This document shows, piece by piece, positions 54,801 through 63,078 of a stretch of 64,000 nucleotides of DNA (the first letter of the stretch is position 1; each line of letters starts with the position of its first letter). The stretch covers positions 496,001 through 560,000 of the forward strand of contig CBDFFU010000006.1 of assembly GCA_965246875.1 (NCBI GenBank), in the 5' to 3' direction. This DNA is from DASWYT01 sp965246875. Lineage in GTDB: Bacteria; Pseudomonadota; Alphaproteobacteria; Micavibrionales; SZUA-601. Both the position numbers and the translations under genes were made by a program. The notes under the pieces were generated by a model. It saw nothing but the letters and a program-made list of their open reading frames with translations, had not been told where the DNA came from and made no database searches.

Positions 54801-55279
54801 TCGACTGGACTGAACTTTTCGCATTTGACACACCAATCCTTGAGATTGTCGTGCGCGGCACTTGTGTCTATTGGGCCTTGTTCCTCATTATGCGATTTTT
54901 TCTCAAACGCGGCAATGGCGCGGTCGGCATTTCCGATTTACTGGTCGTTGTGTTGCTGGGCGATGCCATCCAAAATGCGATGGCGGGAGATTACAAATCG
55001 ATCTCTGATGGCATTCTGTTGGTTCTTGTTATTGTTGGCTGGGATTACCTGTTTGATTGGATGTCTTACAAATCATTGACGTTGCGCCGTTTTATCCAGC
55101 CGCAAAAAACGTGTCTCGTTAAACATGGCCGTGTGCAGTGGAAAAACATGCAAGCTGAATTGATCAACAAAGAGGAGTTGATGGCGCAATTACGCTTGAA
55201 CGACGCCAGGCAATTGTCTGATGTTAAAGAAGCTTATCTGGAACCAAACGGTGACATCAGCGTCATAAAATATGACTAA
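54797..55279 (+). CDS. DUF421 (YetF-like) membrane protein
   Basis: The 160-residue protein has three N-terminal membrane helices (IVVRGTCVYWALFLIMRFFL, LLVVVLLGDAIQNAM, GILLVLVIVGWDYLFDW). A C-terminal cytoplasmic part contains 'LVKHGRVQWKNMQAELINKEELMAQLRLN', the DUF421 signature, and ends 'YLEPNGDISVIK'. The family function is not established. It is translationally coupled to the preceding NTPase gene (ATGA overlap). Confidence 0.9.
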   Translation: MIDWTELFAFDTPILEIVVRGTCVYWALFLIMRFFLKRGNGAVGISDLLVVVLLGDAIQNAMAGDYKSISDGILLVLVIVGWDYLFDWMSYKSLTLRRFIQPQKTCLVKHGRVQWKNMQAELINKEELMAQLRLNDARQLSDVKEAYLEPNGDISVIKYD

Positions 55280-55768
55280 AACAACGCCGCCGCGGAAACC
55301 ATCCTATTTGAACTTTGATAAAGACACTTACGCCTGGCGGCCCGATATCGATTACCGCGTGCATCCCGAACTTTATCGCACTGGCAAAGGCGAGCAGGGC
55401 GTCTTGATCTGCGAACCTTAAAATCAGAACTGACACCATATTGGCGTTTTAAAACACCGGACATTGCAAGCGACAGCAGCACCAAAATCTACGACATGTT
55501 TCTCAATTACCTCAAAAATGATGAATTTGTCGGCGCCGATATGGCGCGCAAATTTTTGCAAATGGGTTTCACCCGCGCCCGGCGCTACGCCAACTACAAA
55601 GGCGGTAAGAAATACGACAAAGCGCACGATTACGCGCCGCTGGAAAAAGGCACCGGCGACCCCGAAAAAGCAGTCAGCGCCCAGATATTTTATGATAAAT
55701 GGCAGGAGGCGGAAGCTAACCCGGCTTATCAAAAACAAAAAGCCGCCTGGACAGAAAAATATGGCTAA
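55272..55768 (+). pseudogene. DUF4385-like gene with a frameshift
   Basis: The first frame (ATG 55272) gives 'DTYAWRPDIDYRVHPELYRTGKGEQGVLICEP', then stops at TAA 55419-55421. The continuation in another frame reads 'LKSELTPYWRFKTPDIA' and 'DEFVGADMARKFLQMGFTRA', ending '...WTEKYG'. The pieces together match a DUF4385 protein of about 166 residues. One additional T in the CCTTAAAA run at 55417-55423 would restore the reading frame exactly. It is either a recent pseudogene or a one-base homopolymer error in the sequence. The function of DUF4385 is unknown. The start overlaps the DUF421 gene by eight bases. Confidence 0.75.
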
Positions 55769-55843
55769 AGCCCGTCTTTTAAACGGCCACCAACTTTTCA
55801 CATGCACTGGCCCGTGCTAGTCTGGCCCAAACAGGATTACCGA

Positions 55844-56869
55844 ATGACCGAATTTCTCAATACCTATATCCTCCCGCTCGTGATCATTCTTGGCCGCATC
55901 TTGCTGGTCACGGTGCCGCTCATCTTGGCAATGGCGTATTTGACTTATGCCGAGCGTAAAGTCTTGGCCGCCATGCAATTGCGTCAGGGACCAATGACGG
56001 TCGGGCCGTTTGGTCTGTTGCAGCCTTTGGCAGATGGTATCAAATTGTTGTCTAAAGAAATCATCATCCCGTCCGGCGCGAACAAGGTGATTTTCGTCAT
56101 CGCGCCGATGATCACCTTTGCCCTGGCACTTGTTGCCTGGGCCGTGATTCCAATGACCCCGACATTCGTGCTGGCCGATATCAATGTCGGCATGCTGTAT
56201 CTGTTTGCCATGTCGTCGCTTGGCGTCTATGGCATTTTGATGGCCGGCTGGGCGTCAAACTCGCGCTATGCATTTCTGGGCGGCCTGCGTTCAGCGGCAC
56301 AAATGGTGTCATACGAAGTCTCCATCGGCCTCGTGATCATTACCGTTATCTTGTCTGTCGGCAGTTTTCGCCTCATCGACATCGTACAAATTGAACGTCC
56401 ATGGTGGATGACGATCGTATTGTTGCCGATGCTGGTGATTTTCTTTATTTCCGCTTTGGCTGAAACCAACCGGGCGCCGTTTGATTTACCAGAAGGCGAA
56501 AGTGAATTGGTCGGCGGTTATAACGTTGAATATTCCGCCATGACGTTTGCGCTATTCTTCCTCGGCGAATATATGAACATGATTCTCATGTCGGCTATGA
56601 CCGCCATTCTGTTTCTCGGTGGTTGGCAACCGCCATTTAATCTGGATTGGGTGGTGTGGAACTGGGTGCCGCCGTTTATCTGGTTTGCCGGCAAAATCTG
56701 TTTCGTGCTCTTTTTCTTTTTGTGGGCCAGAGCGACCTTGCCACGTTATCGGTATGACCAACTGATGCGGCTGGGCTGGAAAATATTCCTGCCGTTTTCA
56801 CTGTTATATGTGGTGTTTATATCAGGCCTGCTACTCTACACTCATCATTTGCCGAACATGGGACAATAA
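55844..56869 (+). CDS. nuoH: NADH-quinone oxidoreductase subunit H
   Basis: NuoH is the membrane subunit at the junction of complex I, next to the quinone site. The 341-residue protein has about eight helices and conserved blocks 'AERKVLAAMQLRQGP', 'ADGIKLLSKE', 'GWASNSRYAFLGGLRSAAQMVSYE' (split: SNSRYAFLGGLRS, AAQMVSYE), 'ETNRAPFDLPEGESELVGGYNVEY' and 'LPRYRYDQLMRLGWK'. The ATG at 55844 follows AGGA; a longer frame from 55802 is rejected. Confidence 0.97.
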   Translation: MTEFLNTYILPLVIILGRILLVTVPLILAMAYLTYAERKVLAAMQLRQGPMTVGPFGLLQPLADGIKLLSKEIIIPSGANKVIFVIAPMITFALALVAWAVIPMTPTFVLADINVGMLYLFAMSSLGVYGILMAGWASNSRYAFLGGLRSAAQMVSYEVSIGLVIITVILSVGSFRLIDIVQIERPWWMTIVLLPMLVIFFISALAETNRAPFDLPEGESELVGGYNVEYSAMTFALFFLGEYMNMILMSAMTAILFLGGWQPPFNLDWVVWNWVPPFIWFAGKICFVLFFFLWARATLPRYRYDQLMRLGWKIFLPFSLLYVVFISGLLLYTHHLPNMGQ

Positions 56870-56871
56870 TC

Positions 56872-57357
56872 ATGAGAATGCTTGGAATTGTCCGTCAGTT
56901 TTTATTGCTCGATATTTTGCGCGGCTTCTGGCTGACATTTAAATATATGTTCAAGTCACGCGTGACACTAAACTATCCGTTTGAAAAAGGTCCGCTCAGC
57001 CCACGTTTTCGTGGCGAACATGCCTTGCGCCGCTACCCGAACGGCGAAGAACGCTGCATCGCCTGCAAATTGTGTGAAGCCGTTTGCCCGGCCGAAGCGA
57101 TCACCATCGAAGCCGAACCGCGCGAAGACGGCTCCCGCCGCACGACGCGTTACGATATCGATATGACGAAATGCATCTATTGCGGCCTGTGCCAGGAAGC
57201 CTGCCCGGTCGATGCGATCGTGCAAGGCTCAAACTTTGAATTCGCCACCGAAACGCATGAAGAATTGTTGTATAACAAAGATAAACTGCTGGCCAACGGT
57301 GATCGCTGGGAAGCGCAATTGCAACAGAATATTATGGTTGAAGCGAAATATCGCTAA
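56872..57357 (+). CDS. nuoI: NADH-quinone oxidoreductase subunit I
   Basis: NuoI carries two [4Fe-4S] clusters (N6a, N6b). The 161-residue product has an amphipathic N-terminus and two ferredoxin motifs, 'CIACKLCEAVCPAEAI' and 'CIYCGLCQEACPVDAI'. It lies two bases after nuoH. nuoJ does not follow: the next gene is an unrelated orphan after about 170 bases. Confidence 0.97.
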   Translation: MRMLGIVRQFLLLDILRGFWLTFKYMFKSRVTLNYPFEKGPLSPRFRGEHALRRYPNGEERCIACKLCEAVCPAEAITIEAEPREDGSRRTTRYDIDMTKCIYCGLCQEACPVDAIVQGSNFEFATETHEELLYNKDKLLANGDRWEAQLQQNIMVEAKYR

Positions 57358-57449
57358 TCTGTTTTAAAATTTTTGTATAAACGGTCTTTATATACACCGG
57401 AAATACGCTATATCTGCGTTATACAATGATACAATAACATGATTTGCCA

Positions 57450-57477
57450 AAAGGCCTTGATTACCATCAAAGCCTTT
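57450..57477 (+). other. Hairpin between nuoI and orphan gene
   Basis: AAAGGCCTTGAT and ATCAAAGCCTTT form a 12-position stem with one mismatch and a TACC loop. There is no T run, so it may be an mRNA processing or stabilising element rather than a terminator. Confidence 0.45.
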
Positions 57478-57528
57478 CAGTAAGACATCTCTTTGCAGAA
57501 CGCAAATCAGGACAACAGGAGAAACCAC

Positions 57529-58008
57529 ATGGTTCGAGAAGCAAACACAATAATCAAATCAGAATCCGATTATAAAATTCTGCACAGCGAAACCTATAAG
57601 CTTGATGCGCAAATGACGCTTGCACAACTGGTCATCGCATGGATGCAACAGCAGGATGATGTCCTGGCCACCAAAGCGGTTGATGAAAAATCAGCCGCAT
57701 TGGTGACTTACACATCACTGGGCGATACTATTACGAACGATACGGAAACGCTGTTCTATGATGTGCCACCAGCTACTCACGTCGCGATCCGTTTTGCATT
57801 TGATGACAACGGTGAAAAACGGCATGTGATGGTGCCACAGTCTGCAATCATGGATCTAGCCGGAGAACGCAAAGTCTGGCAAAGCGGGCAAGAGATCGAT
57901 GCGCTCAATGTGGCAAAACTGATCGAACACAATATTCTAGACGTCGTTACACCCAAACAAAAAATCGCGCATCCAGAAACTGGACAGTCTTATGTTTTGG
58001 TTGCGTAA
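57529..58008 (+). CDS. Orphan protein of unknown function after nuoI
   Basis: The 159-residue product is not recognised. It is predicted to be soluble and of mixed alpha/beta structure, and contains 'YKILHSETYKLDAQMTLAQLVIAW' and a C-terminal 'LIEHNILDVVTPKQKIAHPE'. AGGAG lies 7 bases before the ATG at 57529. An in-frame start at 57493 is less well supported. It stands where nuoJ would be expected. Confidence 0.6.
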   Translation: MVREANTIIKSESDYKILHSETYKLDAQMTLAQLVIAWMQQQDDVLATKAVDEKSAALVTYTSLGDTITNDTETLFYDVPPATHVAIRFAFDDNGEKRHVMVPQSAIMDLAGERKVWQSGQEIDALNVAKLIEHNILDVVTPKQKIAHPETGQSYVLVA

Positions 58009-58035
58009 TTTTAGCCCTGCAATTATAATCTGCAC

Positions 58036-58695
58036 ATGATGTTAGAACCCAATATTTTGATAGCCGCCCAAGCCATTTGGGATTACCACCATATTGGTCA
58101 TGTTATAAAACCTTGTGATATTATGCTGGTATTGGGCAGCTATGATCTTCGTGTTGCTGATCATGCCGCATCATTGTATCAGCAAAATTTGGCACTACAG
58201 GTGATCATTTCTGGCGGTATCGCTCATACCGATGATTTGTTGACAACAGGCTGGAACAAACCGGAAGCCGATATCTTTGCCGAACGCATGATCGAACATG
58301 GTGTGCCAGCCGATAAGATCTTACGCGAAACAGCAGCAACCAATACCGGACAAAATTACAGTTTGGCCAAACAGGTGTTGGACACGGCAGGTCTCACGTT
58401 TGGATCGGCGTTGGTTGTCACAAAACCAGTCATGGAACGCCGCGCTATTGCGACTGCTGACATCCAATGGCCGGACAAAGATGTTGTCATTACATCCCCG
58501 CCAATTACAATGCAGGACTATTTCATTGGTTCACTAAAAGATGCGGCTATCGAAATCGCTATCATGGTTGGTGACATGCAACGGTTACAAACCTACCCAG
58601 AAAAAGGGTTTATGAGTCAGCAAGTAATTCCAGAAAATGTACTATCGTCTTATAAATATCTTGTGCAAAATGGGTTTGACGGAAACTTAGTATGA
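58036..58695 (+). CDS. YdcF-like (DUF218) protein
   Basis: The 219-residue product has the DUF218/YdcF signature: 'DIMLVLGSYDLRVADHAASLY', 'VIISGGIAHT', 'EADIFAERMIEHGVPADKIL', 'ATNTGQNYSLAKQVL' and 'ALVVTKPVMERRA'. The order (GS near the start, SGG, then a conserved Glu and Asn) fits the family. It lacks the N-terminal membrane segments of SanA/ElyC, so it is the cytoplasmic YdcF type, which binds S-adenosylmethionine in the E. coli homologue. The role is unknown. Confidence 0.85.
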   Translation: MMLEPNILIAAQAIWDYHHIGHVIKPCDIMLVLGSYDLRVADHAASLYQQNLALQVIISGGIAHTDDLLTTGWNKPEADIFAERMIEHGVPADKILRETAATNTGQNYSLAKQVLDTAGLTFGSALVVTKPVMERRAIATADIQWPDKDVVITSPPITMQDYFIGSLKDAAIEIAIMVGDMQRLQTYPEKGFMSQQVIPENVLSSYKYLVQNGFDGNLV

Positions 58696-58704
58696 TAGAT
58701 ATTA

Positions 58705-58732
58705 TTGACAAAGTAAAATAATTGCGTAAAAT
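58705..58732 (+). promoter_or_regulatory. Strong promoter of orphan gene at 58760
   Basis: TTGACA at 58705-58710 and TAAAAT at 58727-58732 have a 16-base spacer. They lie in AT-rich DNA right after the YdcF gene. Confidence 0.6.
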
Positions 58733-58759
58733 ATGAGTCATGTTAATCAGTAGGCGGCT

Positions 58760-59275
58760 ATGACTTATCCAGATTTACCCCCATTCGATAAAATGCACGA
58801 TCCGCACTATTATCAATACATGGTCTTCAATCCGGATTTGAACATGTATTTGGCCTGTAAGGATCAGGATATCGAACGTTATAATTCATGCCCTGAGCAA
58901 GATTTAGCAGCAGATATCTCACTGGATTTTCCATCGGTTTATCATGTTCAGGCTATTCGGTATGGCCAGACCGGTTGTACGATTTTATCAGTTTTTCGGC
59001 GTGATATTGATGACACTGAAATTGCTGAAGGCGCGTCCTTTATTGATCCGCACAATAATCTGACTGTCCGTCTGACCAAGGATGACATCGAGCTCAAGCA
59101 AATGCTGGGTCTGGCGTTTGAAGCAAACGGCGAAATCATGCTGGATTGTAATTTTCAAGACCGCTGGGATACGCTGATCAATTATTTGCAAAATAAACAA
59201 ATCGGCCACCAGGAAAAGTCTGACCCAGACAATCATAGTGTGTCTTATGCTTTGCCATCTTTGAAACACGGGTAA
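58760..59275 (+). CDS. Orphan protein of unknown function
   Basis: The 171-residue product is not recognised. It is predicted to be soluble and acidic. It contains 'DPHYYQYMVFNPDLNMYLACKDQDIERY' and a C-terminal 'DCNFQDRWDTLINYLQNKQIG'. There is no signal peptide. The start follows TAGGCGG. It belongs to the same class of AT-rich single genes with TTGACA promoters. Confidence 0.6.
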   Translation: MTYPDLPPFDKMHDPHYYQYMVFNPDLNMYLACKDQDIERYNSCPEQDLAADISLDFPSVYHVQAIRYGQTGCTILSVFRRDIDDTEIAEGASFIDPHNNLTVRLTKDDIELKQMLGLAFEANGEIMLDCNFQDRWDTLINYLQNKQIGHQEKSDPDNHSVSYALPSLKHG

Positions 59276-59293
59276 TTTTGTTATAATCAATCC

Positions 59294-60004
59294 ATGACAT
59301 TCCACTCCCCCTCCATGGATAACCGCATTCATATCCCCATGCCAAACGCTGATGGCCGGGTGTTATTGCACTCCTGTTGCGCGCCGTGCAGCGGTGAGGT
59401 AATGGAAGCCATGCTGGCGTCGGGGATGGATCTGACGATTTATTTTTACAATCCCAACATTCACCCGCGCAAAGAATATGAATTGCGCAAGGATGAAAAC
59501 ATCGAATTTGCCAAAAAAATGGGCATTCCGTTTGTCGATGCCGATTACGACACCGAAAACTGGTTTGCCCGCGTCAAAGGCATGGAACATGCGCCGGAAC
59601 GTGGCGCGCGTTGCACCGAATGTTTCGATATGCGGTTTGAGCGCACGGCACTCTATGCCCATGAACATGGGTTCGATACCTTTGTCTCATGCCTGGCCAT
59701 TTCGCGCTGGAAAGACATGGAGCAGATCAATGGCTGTGGTCATCGGGCTGCGGCGCGTTACCCCGATGTGAAATATTGGGATTATAACTGGCGTAAAGCT
59801 GGTGGCGGGGCGCGCATGATTGAAATTTCCAAACGCGAGCATTTCTACCAACAGGAATATTGCGGTTGTGTCTATTCGATGCGTGATACGAACAATTGGC
59901 GCGTGCAAAACGGCCGCGACAAAATCCAGATCGGCGTCAAATATTACGGTACCGCAGCCGAAGGCGACCTCACCAACGCAGATCGTATCGGGCCGGCTGT
60001 TTAA
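59294..60004 (+). CDS. queH: Epoxyqueuosine reductase QueH
   Basis: QueH reduces epoxyqueuosine to queuosine at tRNA position 34. The 236-residue product has the family's cysteine pattern: 'LLHSCCAPCSGEVM' (adjacent Cys and CxxC), 'RCTECFDMRFERTA' and 'EYCGCVYSMRDTN', which together bind the Fe-S cluster and a mononuclear iron. It also has 'YFYNPNIHPRKEYELRKDE'. Both ATG 59294 and 59315 are possible starts. It is an independent gene. Confidence 0.93.
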   Translation: MTFHSPSMDNRIHIPMPNADGRVLLHSCCAPCSGEVMEAMLASGMDLTIYFYNPNIHPRKEYELRKDENIEFAKKMGIPFVDADYDTENWFARVKGMEHAPERGARCTECFDMRFERTALYAHEHGFDTFVSCLAISRWKDMEQINGCGHRAAARYPDVKYWDYNWRKAGGGARMIEISKREHFYQQEYCGCVYSMRDTNNWRVQNGRDKIQIGVKYYGTAAEGDLTNADRIGPAV

Positions 60005-60053
60005 AATCGTCTTTCCTAAGGTTTCCAGATAATCGCTTATTTACGGTGACAGC

Positions 60054-60293
60054 ATGAAAATCACCGTTTATCACAAAGAAATTGCGTTCATCGCCTGTGT
60101 CTTGGTTGTGCCGTTTTTCTTCGCGCCGAACATGCGCACAACCGAACTCATTGCTGCTGCTGCCGTCTTCTTTACGTTCCTTCACGCGCAAATGAGCAAC
60201 CGGATGCAGGATCGGATGCTGCGAAAGACCAGCCCAAGCGTCAAAGGCTCCTGGAAAATCGTCATTTATCAGATTTTAAAAGAAGGCCTGTAG
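60054..60293 (+). CDS. Small membrane protein of unknown function
   Basis: The 79-residue product has two hydrophobic helices (IAFIACVLVVPFFFA and TELIAAAAVFFTFLHA), separated by a short loop. Its C-terminal part is basic (RMQDRMLRKTSPSVKGSWK). No family is recognised. CGGTGACAGC precedes the ATG. Confidence 0.6.
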   Translation: MKITVYHKEIAFIACVLVVPFFFAPNMRTTELIAAAAVFFTFLHAQMSNRMQDRMLRKTSPSVKGSWKIVIYQILKEGL

Positions 60294-60308
60294 GGTTTAT
60301 TTTCCAGC

Positions 60309-60413
60309 ATGACCTTAAGCCTGGGCCGCCTTGTTGGGTGCCATCGTCTTTTTCTGCTATCCCTTCTGGCGGAAACAATACCGCAAACGGCATCCGGTAA
60401 AATCAATCTAAAG
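60309..60413 (+). other. Possible frameshifted tiny membrane-protein ORF
   Basis: Starting at ATG 60309 the first codons read MTL. If one base near 60315-60320 is removed, the frame continues as a short, well-formed membrane protein (WAALLGAIVFFCYPFWRKQ then a basic tail YRKRHPVKSI) ending at TAA 60411-60413. The unshifted sequence stops or gives unlikely protein. This could be a decayed gene, a sequence error or chance. Confidence 0.25.
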
Positions 60414-61037
60414 ATATTGCGCCACCGGCTTAAAACTCTGCCGATGTGCCTGGCAGGGGCCGTGGTCTGCCAAGGCTTGTAAATGTTTCGGCGTGCCATA
60501 CCCGGCGTGATGGCTAAATCCATAGGCTGGATAGGCACTGCACAACTCCTGCATCAACCAATCACGCGTCACCTTGGCCAGAATAGACGCAGCGGCGATG
60601 GAATAAGACTGCTGGTCCCCTTTGACGATCGTCACAATCTCACACATCAAACCTTTAGGTTTCAGATTGCCGTCAACCAAAGCTACCAGTGCCTCATCAG
60701 GATAATCCAGCCCAGCCCGTGCCCGGCACATCGCCAGAAACGTCGCCTGCAAAATATTGAGGCTATCGATCTCCTCCACACTGGCCTGACCAATGCCAAA
60801 CACGCATTCGCTTGTAATACGGTCATATAACGCACCACGCATCTCGGCTGACAGTAACTTGCTGTCGCGCAAATCATGAACCCAGGGTTGATCGCGAACA
60901 TGATCAGGGACAATCACCGCTGCCGCAGTCACCGGCCCCGCCAACGGACCCCGTCCGGCCTCATCGATCCCGCAGACCATGCGTCCGGCAAAGTGCGTTT
61001 CATATTCGAAATGGGGTCGTGGAGTCTGCTTGGCCAT
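60408..61037 (-). CDS. rnhB: Ribonuclease HII
   Basis: RNase HII cleaves RNA in RNA-DNA hybrids and removes ribonucleotides from DNA. The 209-residue product has 'GIDEAGRGPLAGPVTAAAVI' (catalytic Asp/Glu), 'LRDSKLL', 'ALVDGNLKPKG' and 'QSYSIAAASILAKVTRDWLM'. All four acidic positions appear kept. The ATG at 61037 is preferred by homology over 61082. It is divergent from dnaG, with overlapping upstream regions. Confidence 0.95.
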   Translation of the reverse strand: MAKQTPRPHFEYETHFAGRMVCGIDEAGRGPLAGPVTAAAVIVPDHVRDQPWVHDLRDSKLLSAEMRGALYDRITSECVFGIGQASVEEIDSLNILQATFLAMCRARAGLDYPDEALVALVDGNLKPKGLMCEIVTIVKGDQQSYSIAAASILAKVTRDWLMQELCSAYPAYGFSHHAGYGTPKHLQALADHGPCQAHRQSFKPVAQYL

Positions 61038-61118
61038 GTTCGTGTTGTGCCAGAAAGGCCTGAATTGAGCAACCGAATCCATAGCTTTCCAGCTTTAAAT
61101 CCCGTAATCTGCCATCCT

Positions 61119-63014
61119 ATGGCTATCGATAAGAATTTCCTCAACGAACTGCGGTTGCGTCTGCCTTTGTCTGCGATCATCGGTCAGCGGATCAAGATCA
61201 CGCGGGCAGGCCGGGAGTATAAGGCCTGTTGCCCGTTTCATGAGGAAAAGTCGCCGTCATTTTATGTGAATGATGACAAAGGGTTTTACCATTGCTTCGG
61301 CTGTGGCGCGCATGGGGATATTGTCGGTTTTCGCATGCGGTATGATAACACGTCATTCCGGGAAGCGGTCGAAGCTTTGGCTCGCGATGCCGGTCTGCCG
61401 ATCCCCGATTACGCCCCCGTTGACCATGCGAAATACGACCATAACCGCACCTTGCAGAAAGTCATGGAGCTGGCAACGCTCTGGTTCGAAAGCCAGCTGC
61501 GCCTGCCGGCCAACAAGTTTGCGCTGGATTATCTCACCAATCGTGGCCTGACATCCGAGACCATGGCGGGCTTCCGCATCGGCTTCGCGCCGAACAATTG
61601 GGATGCGATGCGTGAGGCTATGGTCAAGCAGGATATCCCGCTTGATCAACTGGTTGAAACGGGTCTGTTAAAGTCATCAGACAAGAATGATCGCCCGCCC
61701 TATAGCTTTTTCCGCGGTCGCATCATGTTCCCGGTCGCTGACCGCCAAGGCATGACCATTGCGTTTGGTGGCCGCCATTTAGACGCGGCTTTCAATCCTT
61801 CAGATTTTACCTCAGGATCTGATTTTAAACCTGCGAAATATATCAACTCTGTTGAATATTCTTTATTCAACAAAGGCAGCCAGCTCTACAGCTTGTCGCG
61901 CGCGCGCGGCAGTTTGAAAAACCAGCCTTTGCTGATCGTCGAAGGGTTTATGGATGTGATTGCCTTGCATCAGGCCGGTTTCAAAACCGCCGTGGCACCG
62001 CTTGGCACCGCTCTGACCGAGCAGCAAATTCAGCTGGCTTGGCAGGTTTCAGGTGCTGATGCCAACGGGTCATCAAGACCGCCAACGCTCTGTTTCGATG
62101 GAGACAGTGCTGGCCTCAATGCTGCTTATCGTGCGTTGGATCGCATGTTGCCCTTCCTGACCGCTGACCGTCAGGCGCAGTTTGCCTTCCTGCCGCAAGG
62201 GGAAGATCCCGACAGTCTGGTCAAAGCCAACGGGGCCAAAGCGTTCCAAACCATCCTCGACCAGGCCAAAACCGTATTTGATGTGCTGTGGCAGCGCGCC
62301 ATCAACGCCCACGGCACGTCCACCCCCGAAGCGCAGGCCAAAATTCAGACAGACATCAATGAAAGCATTGGCTTAATGACCGATAAAGCCTTGCAAGGCG
62401 CTTATGGCAGTGAAATGTGGAACCGCCTCAAACAATTGCGCAAGCCGGCCTTTGTCCCTTTCGCCAAGGGCTACAGCCGCACGGCTCCGGTGCATCACCC
62501 GGTTGCCATGACGTCACCCAAACAGGTTGGCAAGGATAATCTGCAAACACAAATTTTGTTCGCCACCATCATCAATCATCCGTTCCTGTTGACCGATCAC
62601 CGGGGTGATTTTGCCCAGGTGCCGATGCCCGATGGCGACCATGAAAACACCTTCCACGATCTGCAACATGCGATCCTGGAGTGGGAGCCAAACACTGCAT
62701 CCGCCACACCCAACCAAAATGACACAGACCCGCGGGAAAATCTGCTGGAATACTTGTCAAACCAAGGGTTTGACCCTATTGTTAACCACCTGTTGACCGA
62801 ACGCATTTATAAACATGCGAGGTTCGCCAGATTAACGGCAGAGCCGACCGATGTGCTGGAGGGCTGGCACAATGTGTGGAACGCCATACAAAAAGATCGG
62901 GTGCAACTCGACGTAACGGAAATGAAACGACTGGCCAAAGATTCCCTGACCCATGCCGAACGCTTGTGGGAATTGAAACGCCAGGAACTGCAAGGTGAAG
63001 ACGACCCGTATTAA
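61119..63014 (+). CDS. dnaG: DNA primase
   Basis: DnaG synthesises RNA primers for replication. The 631-residue product has the N-terminal CHC2 zinc finger ('ACCPFHEEKSPSFYVNDDKGFYHCFGCGAHGD', split: CPFHEEKSPSF and YHCFGCGAHGD), the polymerase core 'RIMFPVADRQGMTIAFGGR', and TOPRIM 'LLIVEGFMDVIALHQAG' with the acidic 'CFDGDSAGLNAAYRALD'. The C-terminal helicase-interaction part is divergent. The ATG at 61119 matches the family start; the frame runs open much further upstream. rpoD follows, giving the conserved dnaG-rpoD order. Confidence 0.97.
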   Translation: MAIDKNFLNELRLRLPLSAIIGQRIKITRAGREYKACCPFHEEKSPSFYVNDDKGFYHCFGCGAHGDIVGFRMRYDNTSFREAVEALARDAGLPIPDYAPVDHAKYDHNRTLQKVMELATLWFESQLRLPANKFALDYLTNRGLTSETMAGFRIGFAPNNWDAMREAMVKQDIPLDQLVETGLLKSSDKNDRPPYSFFRGRIMFPVADRQGMTIAFGGRHLDAAFNPSDFTSGSDFKPAKYINSVEYSLFNKGSQLYSLSRARGSLKNQPLLIVEGFMDVIALHQAGFKTAVAPLGTALTEQQIQLAWQVSGADANGSSRPPTLCFDGDSAGLNAAYRALDRMLPFLTADRQAQFAFLPQGEDPDSLVKANGAKAFQTILDQAKTVFDVLWQRAINAHGTSTPEAQAKIQTDINESIGLMTDKALQGAYGSEMWNRLKQLRKPAFVPFAKGYSRTAPVHHPVAMTSPKQVGKDNLQTQILFATIINHPFLLTDHRGDFAQVPMPDGDHENTFHDLQHAILEWEPNTASATPNQNDTDPRENLLEYLSNQGFDPIVNHLLTERIYKHARFARLTAEPTDVLEGWHNVWNAIQKDRVQLDVTEMKRLAKDSLTHAERLWELKRQELQGEDDPY

Positions 63015-63078
63015 CCGCTTTGTACCCCCCTTTAAAAATTTTGCTTTGCCAAAATGACTGTGAAAGATAGACCCCACG

